64,000 nucleotides of DNA from positions 83,717 through 147,716 of the forward strand of contig DASVDH010000059.1 in the NCBI GenBank assembly GCA_036381195.1. The letters are read 5' to 3'. The position numbers and the translations under genes were made by a program. Shown here piece by piece: positions 50,476 through 58,407 of the stretch; the first letter of the stretch is position 1; every line of letters begins with the position of its first letter. The stretch comes from RSA9 sp036381195. Lineage in GTDB: Bacteria; Gemmatimonadota; Gemmatimonadetes; Longimicrobiales; RSA9. The notes beneath the pieces are model-generated. The model had not been told where the DNA came from. It searched no databases and saw only the letters and a program-made list of their open reading frames with translations.

Positions 50476-50912
50476 CGTGCCGCCTCCGGGACCGGCGGAG
50501 TGTGGCCGTCGAGCCAGCGGCGCTCGCCGTCGGTGTAATGCTCCTCCTTCCAGACCGGCAGCCGGCGCTTGATCTCCTCGACGAGCTCGCGGGCGGCGTC
50601 GAACGCCTCGGGCCGGTGCGCGCTCGAGACGGCCACGGCCAGGCTCACCTCGCCCACCCGCAGCTCGCCGACGCGGTGCACGGCCGCGATCCGGATGCCG
50701 GGCCGCCGCGCCTCCGCCTCCGCCACCAGCGTGGCCAGCACGCGCTCCGCCATCGCCTCGTACGCCTCGTACCGGATGGAGGCGACGGCGCGGCCCTCGT
50801 TGTGGTCGCGCACCACGCCGAGGAAGAGCACCTCCGCGCCATGTTCCGACGCGCCGACCCGGGTGAGCACGGCCGCAGGATCGATGGCGTCACGCGTGAT
50901 GCGGACGGCCAC
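50472..50912 (-). CDS. moaE: Molybdopterin synthase catalytic subunit (MoaE)
   Basis: 146 residues from a GTG start 1 bp after the moaD stop. It builds the dithiolene of molybdopterin using sulfur carried by MoaD. Family segments are GAEVLFLGVVRDHNEGRAV, IRYEAYEAMAERVL, AAVHRVGELRVGEVSLAVAV and the catalytic Lys region AHRPEAFDAARELVEEIKRRLPVWKEEHYTDGE, here in pieces RRLPVWKEE and AHRPEAFDA. Length is standard (about 150). Confidence 0.95.
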   Translation of the reverse strand: MAVRITRDAIDPAAVLTRVGASEHGAEVLFLGVVRDHNEGRAVASIRYEAYEAMAERVLATLVAEAEARRPGIRIAAVHRVGELRVGEVSLAVAVSSAHRPEAFDAARELVEEIKRRLPVWKEEHYTDGERRWLDGHTPPVPEAAR

Positions 50913-50913
50913 G

Positions 50914-51159
50914 TCAACCTCCAGCGACCGGAGGAATGAGCGCGACCTCGTCGCCCTCCGAAAGCGGCGTCTCGAGCGGCGCGTACTCCTGGTTGACGGC
51001 GACGGCGGCGCCGGGAGGGATGCGCGCGAAGCCGCCTCCGCGGCTGCGCACGGCCTCCACGAGCATCGCGGCCGTGGCGCCCGGAGGCAACTCGACGTCG
51101 AGCTGGGAGGTGCCCGCGAGATCGCGGTACAGGGCGAACAGCAGCAGGCGGATCCGCAT
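50914..51159 (-). CDS. moaD: Molybdopterin synthase sulfur carrier (MoaD)
   Basis: 81 residues from ATG 51159; a longer frame to 51201 starts upstream of the promoter -10 and is rejected. It is a ubiquitin-like protein that carries thiocarboxylate on its C-terminal Gly-Gly (IPPVAGG). LLLFALYRDLAGTSQLDVELP and VAVNQEYAPLETPLSEGDEVA are the typical strands. It is the first gene of moaD-moaE-moaA. The predicted transcript leader is only about 7 nt. Confidence 0.94.
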   Translation of the reverse strand: MRIRLLLFALYRDLAGTSQLDVELPPGATAAMLVEAVRSRGGGFARIPPGAAVAVNQEYAPLETPLSEGDEVALIPPVAGG

Positions 51160-51172
51160 GGTCCTGGTCCGC

Positions 51173-51201
51173 AAGGTACCAGCGCCGGGCGAGGCGGGCA
51201 A
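51173..51201 (-). promoter_or_regulatory. Promoter of the moaDEA operon
   Basis: Minus strand: TTGCCC (51196-51201), 17 bp, TACCTT (51173-51178) followed by GCG. Predicted start is near 51166, giving a very short leader before ATG 51159. The remaining bases up to 51292 hold no other signal. Confidence 0.5.
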
Positions 51202-51292
51202 GCTCGGCGCGGGCGTCGCCGGCGGCGAGCCTCCGGGCTGGCGTGACGCGACCGGAGCCGGCCGGGGCGGGCGAGCTCCGCGCGGGCGCTCG

Positions 51293-51787
51293 CTACGGCG
51301 GCCCGGCTCGTTCGCTCCTCGCCGCGCGGAGCGCCCGGATGCGCTCGTTCAGGCGTGCCGACATGACCATGAACCGGGCGCGCTGCCGCGGCGTGAGTGC
51401 GCCCGCCAGCGCGTCCTGCTCCTCGCGCCAGAGCCGGATCTCCCGTGCCCGCAGCTCCGCCAGCTCATCCAGCAGCCGCTCGAACTCGGCGTCCGGCGTG
51501 GCCGGGTCACGGAGCGCGCGGTTCAGCGCCTGACGCAGGCGGGCCGCCTCCCGCGCGATGGCGCGTCGCTGCTCGACCGACGTGCGGAGCACGCCTTCCA
51601 GGCGGGCGCGGCCCGCTGCATCGAGCTCCAGCTCCCGGGCGGCCCGGTCGAGAAACCGGCTGAGGATCTGGCGTTCGAGCTGTCCCCGCCTCGTGCTGGC
51701 CTGCTGCTGTGCGGCCGCGGTGACCGGCACCAGCCACGCGAGGACCAGCAGCCCGGCCTGCAGCATCCGGCGCGGTGTTCGCCTCAT
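51293..51787 (-). CDS. Periplasmic Spy/CpxP-like protein of an ECF module
   Basis: 164 residues from ATG 51787, overlapping the anti-sigma stop (ATGA). A signal peptide (MLQAGLLVLAWLVPVTAAAQ) exports it. The mature part is almost entirely helical and charged, with the motif LTPRQRARFMVM resembling the LTxxQ box of Spy/CpxP and heavy-metal sensor proteins. Such proteins chaperone or sense misfolded periplasmic or envelope proteins. Position as third gene after an ECF sigma and its zinc-finger anti-sigma suggests it is the sensor or output of that system; this is inference. Confidence 0.7.
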   Translation of the reverse strand: MRRTPRRMLQAGLLVLAWLVPVTAAAQQQASTRRGQLERQILSRFLDRAARELELDAAGRARLEGVLRTSVEQRRAIAREAARLRQALNRALRDPATPDAEFERLLDELAELRAREIRLWREEQDALAGALTPRQRARFMVMSARLNERIRALRAARSERAGPP

Positions 51788-52257
51788 GATTCGAGTTCCG
51801 CGAGCAGGACTTCCAGCTCGTCCACAGAAAGCTGGTGCAGCGCGGGTGCGATGCCGGCCGCCAGCTCGTCATCGCCCGGCCAGAAGGGTTGGAGCAGCTC
51901 GGCCGGCAGATCCGCGCTGGCGGCAGGCCCGCCGGGCGCGTCGGCGTCGAGGAGATCCTGCACGACCCCCTTCCCCACCAGCACGGCGCCGGCGAGCGTT
52001 GCGGCCAGGGCCAGCAGGCCCACCGCCCGCCGTTGGCGCGGGCGCCTGGCCGGCAATGCATCCAGGATCCGCTCGACCAATCCCGCCGGCGGCGTCGCGG
52101 GGGTTCGCCGCAGCATCGCGAGCAGTTCCGCTTCGGCGCGGCACCCCTCGCAGCCCGCGATGTGCGCCTCGAGGCCGGCCCGGTCCCGCGCGCTCAGCCC
52201 CGCGCCGCGCAGCAGCGGCAGCAGGTCCCGTGCGGTCTCGCAATCCATGGCGCTCAT
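51784..52257 (-). CDS. Zinc-finger (zf-HC2) membrane anti-sigma factor
   Basis: 157 residues from ATG 52257, overlapping the sigma stop. The N-terminal anti-sigma domain has CETARDLLPLLRGAGLS and the zinc site HIAGCEGCRAE (HX3CX2C). One membrane span (AVGLLALAATLAGAVLVGKG, about 77-96) separates it from a 60-residue acidic periplasmic part (DLPAELLQPFWPGDDELAAG). This is the usual form of an ECF-specific anti-sigma held in the inner membrane. Confidence 0.85.
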   Translation of the reverse strand: MSAMDCETARDLLPLLRGAGLSARDRAGLEAHIAGCEGCRAEAELLAMLRRTPATPPAGLVERILDALPARRPRQRRAVGLLALAATLAGAVLVGKGVVQDLLDADAPGGPAASADLPAELLQPFWPGDDELAAGIAPALHQLSVDELEVLLAELES

Positions 52258-52829
52258 CGGAGCAGCTCCCTGAGGCGTTTGATGCCGAGGTGATAGTTGA
52301 CGCGCGCCGCGCCCTCCGAGCAGCCCGCCACGGCGCCGATCTCGCCGTAGCTCAGCTCGTGGTAGACCCGCAGGGTCACGGCCAGCCGCTGCTTTTCCGG
52401 CAGCCGTGCCAGCGCCTGCTCCACTCGCGCCGCCTCGGCGCCCAGCGCCACCCTCAGGACCGGATCGCCTTGCTCGGCGGCAAGGTCCGCCGCGACCTCC
52501 AGGGCCACTTCGCGCCGGCGCCCCCGCCGGCGCGCCAGCGTGCGCGCGGCGTTCACCGCGATCCGCAGCAGCCAGGTCCGGAAACTCGCCTCGCCGCGGA
52601 ACCGGTCCAGTGCGCCCAGCGCGCTGACGAATGCGTCCTGCGCCGCATCTGCCGCCAGCTCGCGATCGCCGAGGATGCGCGCCGTCACGCCGTAGACGGC
52701 CGCCAGGTTGGACGAGACCAGCGCCGCCAGCGCATCGCGGTCACCGGCACGGGCCCGCGCGACCAGTGCCGCCTCCTCCCCGGCCGTGAGCGCCGCCTCG
52801 CGTTCGGTGGACACGGTCTCGCTCGCCAC
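52254..52829 (-). CDS. ECF RNA polymerase sigma factor
   Basis: 191 residues if started at GTG 52829; GTG 52814 is an alternative. Sigma region 2 (LAAVYGVTARILGDRELAADA, FRGEASFRTWLLRIAVNAAR) binds the -10 element and core, and region 4 (RLPEKQRLAVTLRVYHELSYGEIG, in pieces LPEKQRLAV and YHELSYGEIG; then GAARVNYHLGIKRLREL) reads the -35. There is no region 1 or 3, as in ECF sigmas. It is followed, with overlapping stops and starts, by its zf-HC2 anti-sigma and a Spy-like protein. An autoregulatory promoter candidate is at 52837-52867. Confidence 0.92.
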   Translation of the reverse strand: MASETVSTEREAALTAGEEAALVARARAGDRDALAALVSSNLAAVYGVTARILGDRELAADAAQDAFVSALGALDRFRGEASFRTWLLRIAVNAARTLARRRGRRREVALEVAADLAAEQGDPVLRVALGAEAARVEQALARLPEKQRLAVTLRVYHELSYGEIGAVAGCSEGAARVNYHLGIKRLRELLR

Positions 52830-52836
52830 ACCCTTA

Positions 52837-52867
52837 CTGGATGCCCCAGCAGGCCGGACCGTTAAAC
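52837..52867 (-). promoter_or_regulatory. Possible ECF-type promoter of the sigma operon
   Basis: The minus strand reads GTTTAACG (around 52860-52867), then CATCCAG (52837-52843), with about 16 bp between. It has the AAC-containing -35 common to ECF promoters and lacks the TTG/TAnnTT pattern of the other promoters here. That fits autoregulation, but the element of this sigma is unknown. The predicted start would fall at or next to GTG 52829. Confidence 0.3.
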
Positions 52868-52936
52868 GAGCGGCGCCCGGCACCGGCGCGATGGCCGGCG
52901 GGCGCCGCGCCCATCACCCGCCAGAGAACGGGCGGC

Positions 52937-53236
52937 TCAGACCTTGACCTTCTGCCGCCGCGAGACCTGGCCGCGAAGGTCCTTGGAGGGCTTGAAGATC
53001 GGAACTGCCCGCGCAGGGACCTCGACGCGGTCGCCCGTCCGCGGATTGCGGGCCACGCGCGACTTCCGCTTGCGCACCTTGAACGTGCCGAAGCCGCGGA
53101 TCTCGATGTTCTGGTGCTCCGCCAGGGCTTCCTTGATCGCGTTCAGCAAGCCATCCACGACAAGAGAGCAGTCCTTCTTGGTGATCCCGGGGCCGATCGC
53201 GTTGGCCACCTGCTCGACGAGGTCGGCTTTGGTCAT
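52937..53236 (-). CDS. hup: HU-family DNA-binding protein
   Basis: 99 residues from ATG 53236, with GGAGG 5 nt upstream. It is a histone-like protein that bends and compacts DNA. The family signature GFGTFKVRKRKSRVARNPRTG and the beta-arm VEVPARAVPIFKPSKDLR are clear; the N-terminal helix is MTKADLVEQVANAIG. The C-terminal basic QVSRRQKVKV is short, so it lacks the long Lys-rich tail of some HU. It may be HU or an IHF-like homodimer. The nearest -35-like TTGACC upstream has no proper -10. Confidence 0.95.
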   Translation of the reverse strand: MTKADLVEQVANAIGPGITKKDCSLVVDGLLNAIKEALAEHQNIEIRGFGTFKVRKRKSRVARNPRTGDRVEVPARAVPIFKPSKDLRGQVSRRQKVKV

Positions 53237-53293
53237 CGTACCTCCATCCCTGATTCAGGAGTGAGTTGAGCGGGTCGCTGCCCTCCCGCCGGG

Positions 53294-54202
53294 TCAATGC
53301 CAGTGTGGGACGACATACTTCAGGCGTGGCTCCACGCCGTCGGCGAGCGACCGGGCGAGCCGGCCGACTGCTGCCGCGGCCGCACGCCCGAGGACGACAT
53401 CCAGGAGCGTGAAGTCGTCCTGCGGCGGCCGGACGACCCTCGGCCGGTCTCCCAGGCCCGCCATCCGGCCGGCCGCGGCGAGCGCATCGTGGAGGTTTCC
53501 GATCCGGTCGATCAGGCCATACTCGAGCGCCTGCCTGCCGGACAGGACGCGGCCGTCCGCGATGCGGCGCACCACGTCCGGCTCGAGGTTCCGTTCGGTC
53601 GCCACCACGTCCACGAACTGCTCGTAGAGGTCCAGCACAACGCCGGAGAGCATCTCGCGGTCCTCGGGCGTCAGCGGGCGGAACGGCGAGCCGGCATCTT
53701 TGTGCTCCGCGCTCTTCACCACATCCACCCGGACGCCGATCTTGTCCATCAGCTCGCTCGCGTTGGGCACTTCCAGCAGGACGCCGATGGAGCCCGTGAT
53801 GGATCCGGGGAGCGCGAAGATCGAGTCCGCCGCGAGCGCGACGTAATAGCCGCCGGACGCGCCCACGCCGCCGATCGAGGCGATGATGGGCTCGCCGTCC
53901 TCCTCGCTGACCCGCTTCAGCTCGTGGTACAGGCTCTGGGCCGGCCCCACCACGCCGCCCGGCGAGTTGATGGCGAGCACGTATCCCTTGACCGAGGCGT
54001 CCTCGCGGAAGTGCCGGATCTGCTCGAGGTACTCACGGTCGTCGTTCAGCACGCCGTCCAGCTCGATGAGCGCGATGCGGCCGCCGAAGGCGAACGCGTC
54101 CCCCCCGCGGCCGGCCAGAACGACCGCGAGGATGATCCCTGCCAGCGTCATGAGCAGCACGACGGCCAGGCCGAGCGCGACGAGTTTGGAGTGCCGGGAC
54201 AC
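53294..54202 (-). CDS. sppA: Signal peptide peptidase SppA (S49 family)
   Basis: 302 residues from a GTG start. One N-terminal membrane anchor (LVALGLAVVLLMTLAGIILAV) exposes the protease domain to the periplasm. It degrades leftover signal peptides. The short 36-kDa type has one S49 domain: AINSPGGVVGPAQSLYHEL, nucleophile Ser in GVGASGGYYVALAADSIFA, GSITGSIGVLLE and the catalytic Lys in SAEHKDAGSPFRPLTPED. The last 60 residues are Ala/Arg-rich with no known domain. It has its own promoter. Confidence 0.93.
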   Translation of the reverse strand: MSRHSKLVALGLAVVLLMTLAGIILAVVLAGRGGDAFAFGGRIALIELDGVLNDDREYLEQIRHFREDASVKGYVLAINSPGGVVGPAQSLYHELKRVSEEDGEPIIASIGGVGASGGYYVALAADSIFALPGSITGSIGVLLEVPNASELMDKIGVRVDVVKSAEHKDAGSPFRPLTPEDREMLSGVVLDLYEQFVDVVATERNLEPDVVRRIADGRVLSGRQALEYGLIDRIGNLHDALAAAGRMAGLGDRPRVVRPPQDDFTLLDVVLGRAAAAAVGRLARSLADGVEPRLKYVVPHWH

Positions 54203-54250
54203 GCGAAACGATCGTCGAAGGACAAACGATGGTGGAGAGGAACGGGCGCC

Positions 54251-54280
54251 AGCTTAACGCCATCGCCCCTCCCAAGTCAA
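54251..54280 (-). promoter_or_regulatory. Promoter of sppA
   Basis: Minus strand: TTGACT (54275-54280), 18 bp, TAAGCT (54251-54256) followed by GGC. The TGA stop of carA lies inside the -35. Predicted start near 54244 gives a leader of about 42 nt. Confidence 0.5.
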
Positions 54281-55392
54281 GCCTTGCCTTCTCTTTCGGC
54301 CATCGCCGCCACGAAGCGGTCGAACAGGTACAGCGAGTCGTGGGGGCCCGGCGCGCCCTCCGGGTGGTACTGTACGCTGAACACCGGCAGCTCCCTGTGC
54401 TCGAGGCCCTCCATCGTTCCGTCGTTCAGGTTGACGTGCGTCATGCGCAGCGCCGGCGCGCCTTCCACCTCCTCGCCCGCGCCTCGGCGGACGGCGAAGC
54501 CGTGGTTCTGCGTCGTGATCTCGACCGCGCCGTCGGCCAGCCGCCTGACGGGGTGGTTCCCGCCGCGGTGGCCGTAGAGCAGCTTGTAGGTCCGCCCGCC
54601 GTATGCCCGCGCCACGAGCTGGTGGCCGAGGCAGATCCCGAACACCGGCGTGCCCGAGGCGGCGAGCAGGCGGATGGCGTCCAGCGCATGCCCGACGGCG
54701 TCCGGGTCGCCGGGCCCGTTCGAGATGAACAGCCCGTCCGGCGCCCATTCCGCGAGCTCCTCCGCCGGCGTGCCCGCGGGCACCGTGGACACGCGGCAGC
54801 CGCGCTCCGCCAGCAGCCGGAGCGAGCTGGACTTGACGCCGAGGTCGTAGGCGGCGACCCGGAACCGCTCCGCCCCGATGGCCGGCACGTCGTACGCCTG
54901 CCTCGTGGTGACGCAGTCCGTCAGGTCCAACCCCTCCATGCGCGGGTGGGCGTGGATCCGCTCCATGACGGCGTCCACGGGCATGTCCGCGGGCGCGATG
55001 GCCGCCCGCATCGCGCCGGCCGCCCTCACGTGCCGCGTCACCGCCCTCGTGTCCACGCCCGTCAATCCCACGACGCCGTGCCGGCTCAGGTACGACTCCA
55101 GCGAAGCCGTCGCACGCCAGCTCGCATGCAGCCGCGAGAGCTCGCGGACGACGAATCCGGCGACCTGCGGCCGCGCGGACTCGGTGTCCTCCTCGTTGAC
55201 GCCGTAGTTGCCGATCAGCGGGTACGTCATCACCACGATCTGGCCGGCGTAGGACGGATCCGTGAGGACCTCCTGGTAGCCCGTCATCGCCGTGTTGAAG
55301 ACGACCTCGCCGAGCGCGATGCCGTCGGCACCCATCAGCTCGCCCGAGAACCGCCGGCCGTCTTCGAGAAGGAGGAACCCGGATCGCGGCAA
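54277..55392 (-). CDS. carA: Carbamoyl-phosphate synthase small subunit
   Basis: 371 residues from TTG 55392; family members begin near SGFLLLEDGRRFSGE, and a GGCGGG lies upstream. TTG 55419, nine codons earlier, is the alternative. It supplies ammonia from glutamine for carbamoyl phosphate (pyrimidines, arginine). The CarA N-domain has GEVVFNTAMTGYQEVLTDPSY and GNYGVNEEDTES. The amidotransferase part has ISNGPGDPDA, nucleophile GICLGHQLVARAYGG, GGNHPV and catalytic His/Glu in SVQYHPEGAPGPHDS. No carB is in view. Confidence 0.95.
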   Translation of the reverse strand: MPRSGFLLLEDGRRFSGELMGADGIALGEVVFNTAMTGYQEVLTDPSYAGQIVVMTYPLIGNYGVNEEDTESARPQVAGFVVRELSRLHASWRATASLESYLSRHGVVGLTGVDTRAVTRHVRAAGAMRAAIAPADMPVDAVMERIHAHPRMEGLDLTDCVTTRQAYDVPAIGAERFRVAAYDLGVKSSSLRLLAERGCRVSTVPAGTPAEELAEWAPDGLFISNGPGDPDAVGHALDAIRLLAASGTPVFGICLGHQLVARAYGGRTYKLLYGHRGGNHPVRRLADGAVEITTQNHGFAVRRGAGEEVEGAPALRMTHVNLNDGTMEGLEHRELPVFSVQYHPEGAPGPHDSLYLFDRFVAAMAEREGKA

Positions 55393-55436
55393 CGGAAACC
55401 CGCCTGCAGAAGGCCCCAAGGTTGATATGTGGCACG

Positions 55437-55464
55437 AATTTACGGGCTAGGGCCCCCGTGTCAA
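55437..55464 (-). promoter_or_regulatory. Promoter of carA
   Basis: Minus strand: perfect TTGACA (55459-55464), 16 bp, TAAATT (55437-55442) followed by CGT. Predicted start near 55430, a leader of about 38 nt to TTG 55392. It diverges from the RNase H-like gene. Confidence 0.6.
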
Positions 55465-55516
55465 GCCGAGCTCCGCGCCGCGCCGTTCCCGCACGGGACC
55501 GCCGTGCCCGGCCGGG

Positions 55517-55545
55517 TTTCGCGCCGGCGATCCGGCGCGTATTGT
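55517..55545 (+). promoter_or_regulatory. Candidate promoter of the RNase H-like gene
   Basis: Plus strand: TTTCGC (55517-55522), 17 bp, TATTGT (55540-55545) followed by TTGCG. The -35 is poor; the -10 resembles the mqnE site (TATTCT followed by TTCG). Predicted start is about 60 nt before ATG 55612. Confidence 0.3.
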
Positions 55546-55611
55546 TTGCGGCCGCTCCCGGTGTCGGCCTGCGTGGCCGGCCTGGCAGGAACCGTACCCG
55601 TTCGCACGCGA

Positions 55612-56214
55612 ATGCGCTCGACCGAGAAGCCCACCGTCTACATCCACGCGGACGAGTCCTGCCTGGGCGTCCAATTCAGGGACAGACCCGCTCCCGGGGG
55701 CGCCGCTGGCCTCGTCGAGTTCTGGAAGGATGGCGCCTGGGTCCGCCGCGACTACTGGGTGAGCGAGCCCGCCACCACGAACAACCGCATGGCCCTGCGC
55801 AGCGCGATCGAGGGGCTGCGCGCGTTGCGCGTCCCCTGCCGCGTGGTCTTCGTGTCCGACTCGGAGTACCTCGTGCGTGGCATGCGCGAGTGGGTGCCGG
55901 GGTGGCGCGCCCGCGGGTGGCGGCGGAAGACGGGTCGCGTGGAGAACGAGGACCTCTGGCGGGAGCTGGTCGACGTCGCCGCGCGCCACGACATGGATTG
56001 GCGCTGGGTGCGCGGGCACGCCGGGCACCCGCGCAACGAGTACGCCAACATGCTGGCGATCCGGGCGGCCAAGCGGCAGGACGCGTCCGGCGGCCTCCAG
56101 CCGTCCGGCTTCGAGGAGTGGCTCGAGCAGCAGCGTGAGAAGGGCCGCTACCTCGACTTCTACGAGTTCGCCCCGCCCGGCGAGGATGGCGCGCAGAGCG
56201 GCTCCGCGCAGTGA
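55612..56214 (+). CDS. RNase HI-fold protein with altered catalytic residues
   Basis: 200 residues from ATG 55612; the frame is open further upstream but without domain sequence. It aligns closely with RNase HI: VYIHADESCLG, TTNNRMALRSAIEGL, VVFVSDSEYLVRGMREWVPGW, GRVENEDLW and WVRGHAGHPRNEYANMLA. Of the four catalytic carboxylates of the E. coli enzyme, D10 (in ADES) and D70 (in SDSEY) remain, E48 is Ala (NRMAL) and D134 is Asn (NEYAN); H124 is kept. A Glu follows the first Asp (DE for DG). Activity is uncertain: it may use the shifted Glu, or only bind hybrids. About 40 extra C-terminal residues (GFEEWLEQQREKGRYLDFYE) are not in RNase HI. Confidence 0.8.
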   Translation: MRSTEKPTVYIHADESCLGVQFRDRPAPGGAAGLVEFWKDGAWVRRDYWVSEPATTNNRMALRSAIEGLRALRVPCRVVFVSDSEYLVRGMREWVPGWRARGWRRKTGRVENEDLWRELVDVAARHDMDWRWVRGHAGHPRNEYANMLAIRAAKRQDASGGLQPSGFEEWLEQQREKGRYLDFYEFAPPGEDGAQSGSAQ

Positions 56215-56253
56215 GCGCCAGGGCCGCGCGCCGCCGCCGCCCGGCGTTCCTCG

Positions 56254-56991
56254 CTAGGCGGCATCCAGGACGACGTCGCGCCCGAACACCTCGGCGAAGC
56301 TCGCCGCCACTGGCCGCGCCACCTCGCGCGGGCTCAGCCCCTCCAGCCCGGCGCGCGCCATGGAGGTGACGCCGTAGTTCCGGATCCCGCACGGGACGAT
56401 GGAGCCGAAGTAGCGCAGGTCCGGGTCCACGTTGAGGGCGAACCCGTGCGAGGTGATCCAGCCGCTCGAGACGCGCACGCCGATCGCCGCGATCTTCTCG
56501 TCCCCGACCCACACGCCGGTCAGCCCCACCTTCCGGCCGGCGCTGATGCCGTAGCCGGCGAGTGCCCGGATGAGGGCTTCCTCGATGTCGCGGATGTAGC
56601 GATGCAGGTCGCACCGGTCGGGCTTGAGGTCGAGGATCGGGTATCCCACGAGCTGACCCGGCCCGTGGTAGGTCACATCGCCCCCGCGTCCGGTCTCGAA
56701 GAGCGCAATGCCCATGAGCCGGCGCTCGACCTCGTCGGCCAGCACGTGTCGCTCATCCGCGGATCTGCCCAGCGTGATGACGTGCGGGTGCTCGAGGAGC
56801 AGGAGCTGGTCCGGAATCCGGCCGGCCCGGCGCTCGCGGACCAGGGCCTCCTGCTCCCGGAGGGCCTCCCCGTAGTCGACCGTCCCCAGCCAGCGTGCGT
56901 GCAGGGTCCTGCCGCCGTGCTGGGGTCCAGCCGTCGCGGCCGGGGGCCGGCGCGCCGCCCCTCGCCCCTGGCGCCGGATCCCCGTGCCCAT
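56254..56991 (-). CDS. lipB: Octanoyl-[ACP]:protein octanoyltransferase (LipB)
   Basis: 245 residues from ATG 56991, 3 bp after the E2 stop. It moves octanoyl from ACP to lipoyl domains, the first step of lipoylation, and the neighbouring E2 carries such a domain. Recognised by LLLEHPHVITLGRSAD, GRGGDVTYHGPGQLVGYPILD, the catalytic Lys in VGDEKIAAIGVRVS and Cys in IVPCGIRNYGVTSM. The N-terminal 28 residues are an Arg/Gly-rich extension. lipA is not in the window. Confidence 0.95.
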   Translation of the reverse strand: MGTGIRRQGRGAARRPPAATAGPQHGGRTLHARWLGTVDYGEALREQEALVRERRAGRIPDQLLLLEHPHVITLGRSADERHVLADEVERRLMGIALFETGRGGDVTYHGPGQLVGYPILDLKPDRCDLHRYIRDIEEALIRALAGYGISAGRKVGLTGVWVGDEKIAAIGVRVSSGWITSHGFALNVDPDLRYFGSIVPCGIRNYGVTSMARAGLEGLSPREVARPVAASFAEVFGRDVVLDAA

Positions 56992-56994
56992 GCC

Positions 56995-58386
56995 TCAGCC
57001 GGCCGCGTCCTCGGGGAAGGTCTCGAGGATCTCGCGGAGCCGGGAGAGGAACCGCGCTGCGTCTGCGCCGTCCACGAGGCGGTGGTCGTAGCCGAGCGAG
57101 AAGAGCGAGCGGAGCCGGATCGCGATGGTGTCCATGCCATCCGCCTCGACCACCACGGGCCGCTTCTCGATGGACCCCATGCCCAGGATCGCCGCGGTGC
57201 CCTCCGGAATGATGGGCATGCCGACGAGGGTGCCGAGCACGCCCGGGTTCGTGATCGAGAACGTCGCCCCCTGGATCTCGTCCGGCTTGAGCTTGCGCTC
57301 GCGCGCCCGCGCGGCGAGGTCGTTGATGCGGCGCGCCAGGCCGACGACGTTCAGCTCGTCCGCGTTGCGCACGACGGGGACGATCAGGCCCGGGTTGAGG
57401 TCCACGGCGATGCCGATGTTGACGTCCCCGCGGTAGATGATGTTCTCGCCCGAGATGGTCGCGTTGACGCGCGGGAACTCCTTGAGGGCCCGGGCCGCCG
57501 CGGCTGCCACGAAGGCCGTGTAGCTGACCCTCACGCCCTGCTGCTCCCAGCGCTGCCGGTTCTGGCGGCGGATACGGTCGATGCGCGTGAAGTCGATCTC
57601 GATGAACGAGTGGACGTGGGGCGCGAGCCGCTTGGCGAGCACCATGTGCTCCGCCGTGAGCCGGCGGATCCGGTCCATCGGCTCGACGCGATCGTTCTCG
57701 CGCACGGGGAACTCGGGATGGCGGACCTGGCTGTAGAAGAGGTCCCACAGTTGGTCCGCGCTCATCACTCCGGCCGGTGCCGCCGCGGGCGCGGGTCGCG
57801 CCGGCGCTTGCGGCGGAGCGGCCGGCGCGGCCGCCGGCGCCTTCTCGCGCTGCTCGATGAAGGAGAGGATGTCCTGCTTCGTGACGCGGCCCGCGCGGCC
57901 GGTCCCTTCCACCTCCGCGAGGTCGATGCCGTGCTCGGCCGCGATCCGCCGCACCAGCGGCGTCGACCGCCGCTTCAGCCGCTCCTCCGCCGTCTCCGTC
58001 CGCCCATCCCCGGTGGGCGCCGCGACGGGCTCGGCACGAGCCGGCCGCTCGGCGGGGGGCGCTTCACGCGGCGCAGGGGGCGCCTCCGCCTCCCGCGCGG
58101 CTTCGGCAGGCGGCGCCGCCGCCGGGGCGGGGGCTGCCGCCCCCTTCTCCGTCTCGATGTAGCCGAGGATGCTGCCCACCTCGACGGTCGTGCCCTCCGG
58201 CACGGCGATCTCCGCCAGGACGCCGGCAGCGGGCGCGGGGATCTCCGCATCGACCTTGTCCGTCGAGATCTCCAGCAGCGGCTCGTCCCGCGCCACCGGG
58301 TCACCCACCTTCTTCAACCACTTCGAAACCGTGCCCTCCGCGATCGACTCGCCCATCTGGGGCATTGGCACTTCGATGCGCGCCAT
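56995..58386 (-). CDS. 2-oxoacid dehydrogenase E2 component (dihydrolipoamide acyltransferase)
   Basis: 463 residues. The N-terminal lipoyl domain (1-78) has the modified Lys at about 44 in EISTDKVDAEIP. An Ala/Pro-rich linker leads to the E1/E3-binding domain (about 136-170: STPLVRRIAAEHGIDLAEVEG), then a second linker and the catalytic domain ending in DHRLVDGADAARFL with the HXXXDG site. It could serve pyruvate, 2-oxoglutarate or branched-chain acids. PQMGESIAEGTV resembles 2-oxoglutarate/branched-chain forms, so the substrate is not fixed. It sits between the E1-beta gene and lipB. Confidence 0.93.
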   Translation of the reverse strand: MARIEVPMPQMGESIAEGTVSKWLKKVGDPVARDEPLLEISTDKVDAEIPAPAAGVLAEIAVPEGTTVEVGSILGYIETEKGAAAPAPAAAPPAEAAREAEAPPAPREAPPAERPARAEPVAAPTGDGRTETAEERLKRRSTPLVRRIAAEHGIDLAEVEGTGRAGRVTKQDILSFIEQREKAPAAAPAAPPQAPARPAPAAAPAGVMSADQLWDLFYSQVRHPEFPVRENDRVEPMDRIRRLTAEHMVLAKRLAPHVHSFIEIDFTRIDRIRRQNRQRWEQQGVRVSYTAFVAAAAARALKEFPRVNATISGENIIYRGDVNIGIAVDLNPGLIVPVVRNADELNVVGLARRINDLAARARERKLKPDEIQGATFSITNPGVLGTLVGMPIIPEGTAAILGMGSIEKRPVVVEADGMDTIAIRLRSLFSLGYDHRLVDGADAARFLSRLREILETFPEDAAG

Positions 58387-58407
58387 TTGCAGGCTCCGTT
58401 GGTGTGA

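Noticed and set aside
53237..53298. TTGACC upstream of HU as a promoter
   Set aside because: No acceptable -10 lies 16-18 bp downstream (the position reads CCCGCT). The HU promoter was not found.
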